A stretch of DNA of 64,000 nucleotides from Cristatella mucedo (taxonomy: Eukaryota; Bryozoa; Phylactolaemata; Cristatellidae). The DNA is taken from NCBI GenBank assembly GCA_009760855.2, contig WPIO01000138.1, forward strand, positions 620,001 through 684,000, given 5' to 3'. Below the pieces are notes generated by a model that saw nothing but the letters and a program-made list of their open reading frames with translations, was not told the origin of the DNA and made no database searches. This document shows, piece by piece, positions 61,880 through 64,000 of the stretch; the stretch's first letter is position 1; the number at the start of each line of letters is the position of its first letter. Position numbers and translations under genes: made by a program.

Positions 61880-62223
61880 TTGGTAGTGATATGCCGTTTT
61901 TTTAACTCGACATGTTTAATCACATCGAATGCAGAGGAATCTTGCCACGGCATTATTTGCGACCTTGACGACCACATGTTAAGTTATTTGTGGGGCAAGG
62001 ACATTGCAGGAATCGAGCGTACTTTTCAATGCTTACTCTTGGTTAACATGGCTGTTTTTTGTAAAGCTCAAAGTGCAGATGGTAGCACGCTTTTCGCACG
62101 AAAAACTTGGGCTTTCATGGTACCACCTTGACTCTTCTGTTCTTTTCTGTGCGTGCAGGTCATGAAGCAGGTATCAGTAAGAAATGCATTAAGCTTCGAC
62201 CGATTGCCGTCATTAAAGGATAG
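40581..62223 (+). CDS. RTCB: RNA 2',3'-cyclic phosphate / 5'-OH ligase RtcB homologue (tRNA-splicing ligase), 11 exons
   Basis: This is the catalytic subunit of the animal tRNA-splicing ligase. It joins tRNA exon halves (2',3'-cyclic phosphate to 5'-OH) using GTP and Mn2+, and in metazoans it also ligates XBP1 mRNA in the unfolded-protein response. Exons: 40581-40676, 40805-40951, 44168-44216, 44293-44500, 44757-44806, 47377-47643, 49592-49767, 50369-50557, 53646-53756, 60768-60930 and 62159-62223. Every intron is GT-AG and every phase joins, giving 1521 bases, 506 residues plus TAG (human protein 505). The active-site residues are present, numbered one above human: Asp120 and Cys123 (FDINCG), His228 (GNHYAE), His260 (HSGSRG), His354 (SHNIA) and His429 (CHGAGRA), the guanylated histidine. 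The start ATG has A at -3 and G at +4. Introns of 76 bp to 7.0 kb carry many retroelements, yet the coding sequence is intact, so the gene is probably functional. Confidence 0.96.
40805..40951 (+). CDS. RTCB: RTCB exon 2
   Basis: Codons 33-81, VEGVFYVN through [10 protein letters not shown]. The donor is gttagt. The final Gly replaces the His found in human. Confidence 0.93.
41526..41669 (+). repeat. ~145-bp repeat, second copy (RTCB intron 2)
   Basis: Partner of 40170-40313, with only a handful of mismatches over the shared block. Confidence 0.85.
41930..43300 (+). mobile_element. LINE A, degenerate, in RTCB intron 2
   Basis: [20 protein letters not shown] remnants begin at the [15 protein letters not shown]-like block, matching the motif before the family's PQGSVLG. 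They continue through VIGKPSVIQ and the C-terminal [11 protein letters not shown]-like and [11 protein letters not shown] regions to the 3' UTR and ATT tail. Many stops and deletions are present. Confidence 0.8.
43315..43525 (+). mobile_element. LINE A fragment, C-terminal block, in RTCB intron 2
   Basis: A second partial copy immediately follows the previous tail. It carries the [17 protein letters not shown] and [16 protein letters not shown] block and lacks a 3' end. Confidence 0.7.
43660..43850 (+). repeat. CT-rich microsatellite in RTCB intron 2
   Basis: Long, imperfect CT arrays with GATCT and AGCT interruptions. The long open frame across it is a by-product of the repeat. Confidence 0.9.
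44168..44216 (+). CDS. RTCB: RTCB exon 3
   Basis: [16 protein letters not shown] plus the first base of a split Gly codon. The donor is gtaagt. Confidence 0.93.
44293..44500 (+). CDS. RTCB: RTCB exon 4 (Asp120/Cys123 metal site)
   Basis: [10 protein letters not shown] through [11 protein letters not shown]. It contains [10 protein letters not shown], the Mn2+-binding Asp and Cys. The donor is gtacgt, and the last codon (Gln) is split. Confidence 0.95.
44757..44806 (+). CDS. RTCB: RTCB exon 5
   Basis: [16 protein letters not shown] with split codons at both ends. Confidence 0.93.
45445..45985 (-). mobile_element. Very degenerate LINE A-like relic in RTCB intron 5
   Basis: The minus strand keeps scattered family features: the gggcactttacatctgcc tail start, a ttttggagcatgggaactca block equivalent to the SYAPKAWNS region, and [20 protein letters not shown]. 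Nothing is intact. Confidence 0.6.
46262..46335 (+). mobile_element. Short LINE A-like fragment in RTCB intron 5
   Basis: A small plus-strand match to the [13 protein letters not shown] coding block (tgtgcaaaactcagctgcag). It is too short to say more. Positions 46340-47376 of the intron become GC-rich toward the acceptor and show no feature. Confidence 0.4.
47377..47643 (+). CDS. RTCB: RTCB exon 6 (His228 and His260)
   Basis: [16 protein letters not shown] through LGHQVAT. It carries GAGNHYAE and [11 protein letters not shown], two metal-binding histidine motifs. It is the most GC-rich exon. The donor is gtgagt. Confidence 0.95.
47895..48095 (+). mobile_element. SINE-2 (tRNA-derived) in RTCB intron 6
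   Basis: The tRNA-like head has a canonical box B, gtgggttcgaatcctgcg, at about 47967-47984, preceded by a hairpin (cgacttctgacacgaagtcg). A shared body follows: ggtgggcaatccatgattgc, aagcgctcttgtgttg and aatcagctagtattgatgc. Box A is only approximate. It matches 52872-53035 and, inverted, 28374-28502. Confidence 0.8.
48600..48815 (-). mobile_element. LINE A 3' UTR fragment in RTCB intron 6
   Basis: Minus-strand LINE A end: TAA repeats at 48600-48620, then cacttggtaaagcactctca, cttaatctctttctaggctc, and the gggtgacatacactggccta block. Confidence 0.8.
49592..49767 (+). CDS. RTCB: RTCB exon 7
   Basis: [12 protein letters not shown] through SSMTFLTRQ. The donor is gtagtc, the least canonical in the gene. 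Confidence 0.93.
49813..49869 (+). repeat. GT microsatellite in RTCB intron 7
   Basis: About 28 uninterrupted TG units begin about 45 bases after the exon 7 donor. Confidence 0.95.
50369..50557 (+). CDS. RTCB: RTCB exon 8 (His354)
   Basis: [14 protein letters not shown] through [11 protein letters not shown]. It includes [11 protein letters not shown] with the metal-binding His. Both ends are in phase 0. Confidence 0.95.
50838..50960 (-). mobile_element. LINE A 3'-tail fragment in RTCB intron 8
   Basis: A minus-strand tail with AAT-type repeats, then attggcattgcctcccaaga, gaacttaatctctattatgg and tcctttacaattcactgc. Confidence 0.7.
51335..52200 (+). mobile_element. LINE B, best copy: C-terminal [20 protein letters not shown] region and 3' end, in RTCB intron 8
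   Basis: Coding starts around [15 protein letters not shown] (the usual block after the reverse transcriptase), shifts frame, and then stays open for about 190 codons from 51565. That stretch includes [52 protein letters not shown] and a long tail. The 3' end is ggagatacatcacattacatt, an ACATT-type tail. It is CR1/L2-like but a different family from LINE A, and it is 5'-truncated. Confidence 0.88.
52872..53035 (+). mobile_element. SINE-2 copy in RTCB intron 8
   Basis: It has box B gtgggttcgaattctgcg at about 52929-52946, ggtgggcgatcctttattgc and the aatcagctagtattttt end. It is the same family as 47895-48095. Confidence 0.8.
53104..53250 (+). mobile_element. tRNA-like SINE segment with a 65-bp exact tandem duplication
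   Basis: The 65-bp block starting gtcgctagagcacacacccg (53119-53183) is repeated at 53184-53248 with one mismatch. It contains a tRNA-like layout ending in a weak box B (gtggatttgacacccac). Just downstream a 32-bp period repeat, ttggctggttctctgcattc, occurs twice at about 53270-53325. Confidence 0.7.
53646..53756 (+). CDS. RTCB: RTCB exon 9 (guanylated His429)
   Basis: [20 protein letters not shown] through GSTCHGA. It contains TCHGA with the histidine that is covalently guanylated in the family. The donor is gtaagt. Confidence 0.96.
54597..54716 (+). mobile_element. LINE B 3'-end insertion nested in LINE A
   Basis: The plus-strand LINE B end, from cgaatgcataccgaaagctg to gagatacattacattacatg, interrupts the minus-strand LINE A between its two C-terminal blocks. 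Confidence 0.8.
55322..55409. other. 88-bp GC-rich insert inside the LINE A reverse transcriptase
   Basis: Compared with 34040-34060 of the reference copy, an insertion appears between the aagtgag and agagtgtaaa blocks. It is extremely GC-rich (cggctacgcgagctgcgcgg, cgcgggcacgggtcggcccg), unlike everything around it. It shows no TSD or repeat. Confidence 0.7.
56926..57985 (+). mobile_element. LINE A, plus-strand copy head-to-head with the previous one
   Basis: It starts at [20 protein letters not shown] (just after the YADD region in the reference) and runs through TNLLVMG, the C-terminal [11 protein letters not shown] block, the KQRIDFK region, the 3' UTR and ATT repeats near 57970. Several stops are present. 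It joins the minus-strand copy directly at about 56925. Confidence 0.85.
57995..58470 (-). mobile_element. LINE endonuclease N-terminal fragment in RTCB intron 9
   Basis: The minus strand reads [18 protein letters not shown], then a TETWL motif (58275-58286) preceded by a stop. This is the start of a CR1/L2-type apurinic endonuclease domain. It is heavily decayed and its family (A, B or other) is not certain. Confidence 0.55.
58640..58900. repeat. Piece of the ~6-kb unit recurring in RTCB intron 9
   Basis: Resembles 29880-30140 and 11500-11640, sharing gttagcatttag, the tcagacaag / aacagacaag block and gtttctatatgcgat followed by agaacttt. The unit is therefore not confined to the first 31 kb. 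Positions 58900-60760 otherwise show nothing I can support. Confidence 0.5.
60768..60930 (+). CDS. RTCB: RTCB exon 10
   Basis: [15 protein letters not shown] through KNVTDVVDT, including the RxxSRxxSRR nucleotide-contact segment. The last Cys codon is split at donor gtaagt. Confidence 0.95.
61842..61876 (+). repeat. GT microsatellite in RTCB intron 10
   Basis: About 17 GT units. Confidence 0.9.
62159..62223 (+). CDS. RTCB: RTCB exon 11 (stop codon)
   Basis: [20 protein letters not shown] followed by TAG. This is the highly conserved C-terminus of the family. Confidence 0.96.
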
Positions 62224-62567
62224 GTTGGTCGTATGGCATTAAGCCAAAGATGGCAGTCTTGAAACTAAATTGTCATTAATCGGATGGCCAGTGTCTCTTA
62301 GTGGAAGCTGCTGGCTGCAGACCACTGGTAACAAATTTGGACTCCTTATGGTCAAGCCAGCGCTGAGCTGCTGCTGCTACTTTTATTCTTCTTGCTCGCA
62401 ACACTTTGTCTGTCGTCCGTTGGTTTTTATCTTTCAGGCATTCTCATGCCTATTGCTGCAGGGACTACTGCTAAACATCACCCCGTGACTGCGTGCGTGT
62501 CAGCTTAGATTCCAAAAGAGGCATGCACCGTCTCCTTATGCTCGCCAGACCTGCATTTGATTTTTAA

Positions 62568-62573
62568 AATAAA
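62568..62573 (+). terminator. RTCB: Poly(A) signal for RTCB
   Basis: AATAAA lies 345 bases after the stop. A T-rich stretch follows within 30 bases. It gives a plausible 3' UTR of about 370 bases. Confidence 0.65.
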
Positions 62574-62904
62574 GTTATGTTATTATTCGACATGGGATGT
62601 TTTTTATTTCAAAAGTGCTTGGTTTACTGTTTGTGTTTTTTGACACTCGGTTTATCGCCGGCAATTGATTAAAGTGCTCAAACGAGGTGCAGTTTTAGAT
62701 TGCATCCCACTTCTTGCAGTTCAATCTACTCGAGAACTTTCGACAGCAGCTGCCAGCAGCTAGATTAGGGAGGTCTGTGCTCAGATCTGAGAGAGGCTCA
62801 GCCGGAAGCAGGCCCTCAGCATTCGCATGATACTGGACTACGGCAGAAGTCTAGAAAGTCAACTATATATGTATTAAGTCTTAACAGGTTTTCGCGGCCC
62901 TGGC

Positions 62905-63178
62905 AGAAATGTGGGGACATTAAATCACCTACTTATCACAACATTTAGTGGGTCCGTGTGATTTGTCCTTTGCCTTCTTACCCATGCTGACACCGTGCAC
63001 AAGCATGATGCCACTAGCCGTAGTTCCATGCGATCCTGTGCACGTCACCTCTAACCATCTTATCTATGTTGTCATTGAACATCGTGCAACTAACCATTCT
63101 TCCTTGCAGCATGTGTAAAATGCCTAGAAAGAGATTAGGCTCTTTGAGGCTGCTATACACATAATTACTATTATTATT
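62905..63178 (+). mobile_element. LINE A 3' UTR fragment
   Basis: It runs from cacctacttatcacaacatt through gcatgtgtaaaatgcctaga, aagagattaggctctttgag and ATT repeats. Confidence 0.8.
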
Positions 63179-63224
63179 ACATTTGGGTGACCTAAGGTGT
63201 CTGCTGACTTGACATGCAAGAGAA

Positions 63225-63380
63225 GTTGACATCCCATCTGTTTTTGCATCATCTGGTCCAAGTGAATCATCCTTTGTGTGCTTATGGTTACTGACACTGT
63301 CGGTGTCAGTATTCATTTTATGTGCTTCTTTTTCAGCATATCCAACGTGAGCCAGATTTAGTTCTCTTAGGGAGCTACTA
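63225..63380 (+). mobile_element. LINE A 3' UTR fragment cut by LINE B
   Basis: It covers the catctgtttttgcatcatct to gccagatttagttctcttag blocks of the family. It ends abruptly in LINE B sequence at about 63385. Confidence 0.65.
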
Positions 63381-63384
63381 TGGC

Positions 63385-63535
63385 TCATCCTTTTCAGCGG
63401 TCGTGAGCTGCTACTTCCATGCTACTCACAACCTCAACTGTTCTCCTAACTCGGCTATGCTTCCCACTTTCTCTTTGCTGCGTGAGACAAAGTCTATTGG
63501 CTGCCGAATGCGTACCGCAGCCGCTTATGCACATT
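63385..63535 (+). mobile_element. LINE B fragment
   Basis: gcggtcgtgagctgctactt to tattggctgccgaatgcgta. It is a short internal piece of the LINE B C-terminal region. Confidence 0.7.
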
Positions 63536-63708
63536 ATCCCTAATACTGTATTCCAGTAGTAGTACAGTTATTATGATAAGTCTTTGACTTACGGTAAGGT
63601 GCAATTCGTCCATCGTTCCTGCTAAAAACATTGAGAGTGGTATACCTGACAGTTCCGAATGCGCGATCGTTGGGTTGAAGCTTCGGCAAGGAAGCTTCTC
63701 GAATACTA

Positions 63709-64000
63709 TTACACCTTTTTGACCTGATCCTGACGCCGGGTAAACGTATGCGAGCCAGCACCTTTCAGGTACTTGACTGGTACAGGCTTAACATTTTCTG
63801 CTTCAGAGTGGGAAAGGTCCAGGATGCCTTCTTCCCCATAGCTTCCTAAAAGCCTGACGTAGGCCACCTTCTAGATGCACCACGAACCCAAACACTGATC
63901 CAGGCCGCCTATAAGCATCCGCCTGAGTTTTTCATCCGCATGCATCTTTAACTTCGCTGCTGCTTGCCGAAGTGCATTTCCCTCTACAGCAGATGATGCG
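63709..64000 (-). pseudogene. Coding fragment with one in-frame stop, unrecognised, runs off the window
   Basis: One minus-strand frame covers the whole stretch from the window edge to TAA at 63709, broken only by a TAG at 63871-63873. It reads ALRQAAAKLKMHADEKLRRM before the stop and YVRLLGSYGEEGILDLSHSE and KPVPVKYLKGAGSHTF after it. Composition looks protein-like. I do not recognise the family. It could be a decayed transposon ORF or the end of a neighbouring gene with an undetected intron around the stop. Confidence 0.35.

Overview
This is animal (metazoan) nuclear DNA, not bacterial or viral. Real genes are broken by GT-AG introns. Most of the rest is non-LTR retrotransposon debris, tRNA-derived SINEs, solo LTRs and microsatellites. 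The two genes seen use the standard genetic code. The repeats (CR1/L2-like LINEs with ATT tails, and a gene fragment with a DCYFC motif that I recall from aphid and Hydra predictions) fit a non-vertebrate animal such as a cnidarian, sponge or other invertebrate. I cannot name the clade.

Layout. Positions 1-31000 are AT-rich and gene-poor. They contain several diverged copies of a unit of about 6 kb: 6280-12650, 17190-22970 and 22970-30970, with fragments at 1-480, 1360-1705 and 5880-6275. Each long copy carries a LINE A relic at the same internal position. Individual copies were later hit by other elements: a hAT-like transposon and a SINE in copy 1, a LINE A tail in copy 2, and a solo LTR, a LINE B and a SINE in copy 3. 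Embedded at 4298-4849 (minus strand) is a compact three-exon gene. It encodes a secreted peptide precursor with a signal peptide, an acidic propeptide, a Lys-Arg site and a strongly cationic amphipathic C-terminus, the layout of a host-defence (antimicrobial) peptide. It appears not to be a known annotated gene and is the most interesting item here.

Positions 32640-35800 hold a broken gene of the DCYFC family (plus strand). It is split by a young, 5'-truncated CR1/L2-like LINE (minus strand) whose reading frame has only two in-frame stops. A solo LTR with a perfect 5-bp target duplication follows at 35876-36193. Positions 36200-40500 are GC-richer, with CT microsatellites and short tandem duplications, and no gene I can support.

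Positions 40581-62223 (plus strand) hold a complete 11-exon RTCB gene (tRNA-splicing ligase RtcB homologue). Its 506 codons plus stop were reconstructed exon by exon. Its introns (76 bp to 7 kb) are loaded with LINE A, LINE B and SINE copies, including a head-to-head LINE pair in intron 9. A poly(A) signal follows at 62568. The last kilobase holds more LINE tails and, at the edge, a minus-strand coding fragment with one in-frame stop that runs off the window.

RTCB is a housekeeping RNA-repair gene and the cationic peptide gene looks like innate immunity. They show no functional link and are simply neighbours in repeat-rich DNA. The LINE A and SINE-1 families do appear linked, because SINE-1 ends in a copy of the LINE A 3' end.
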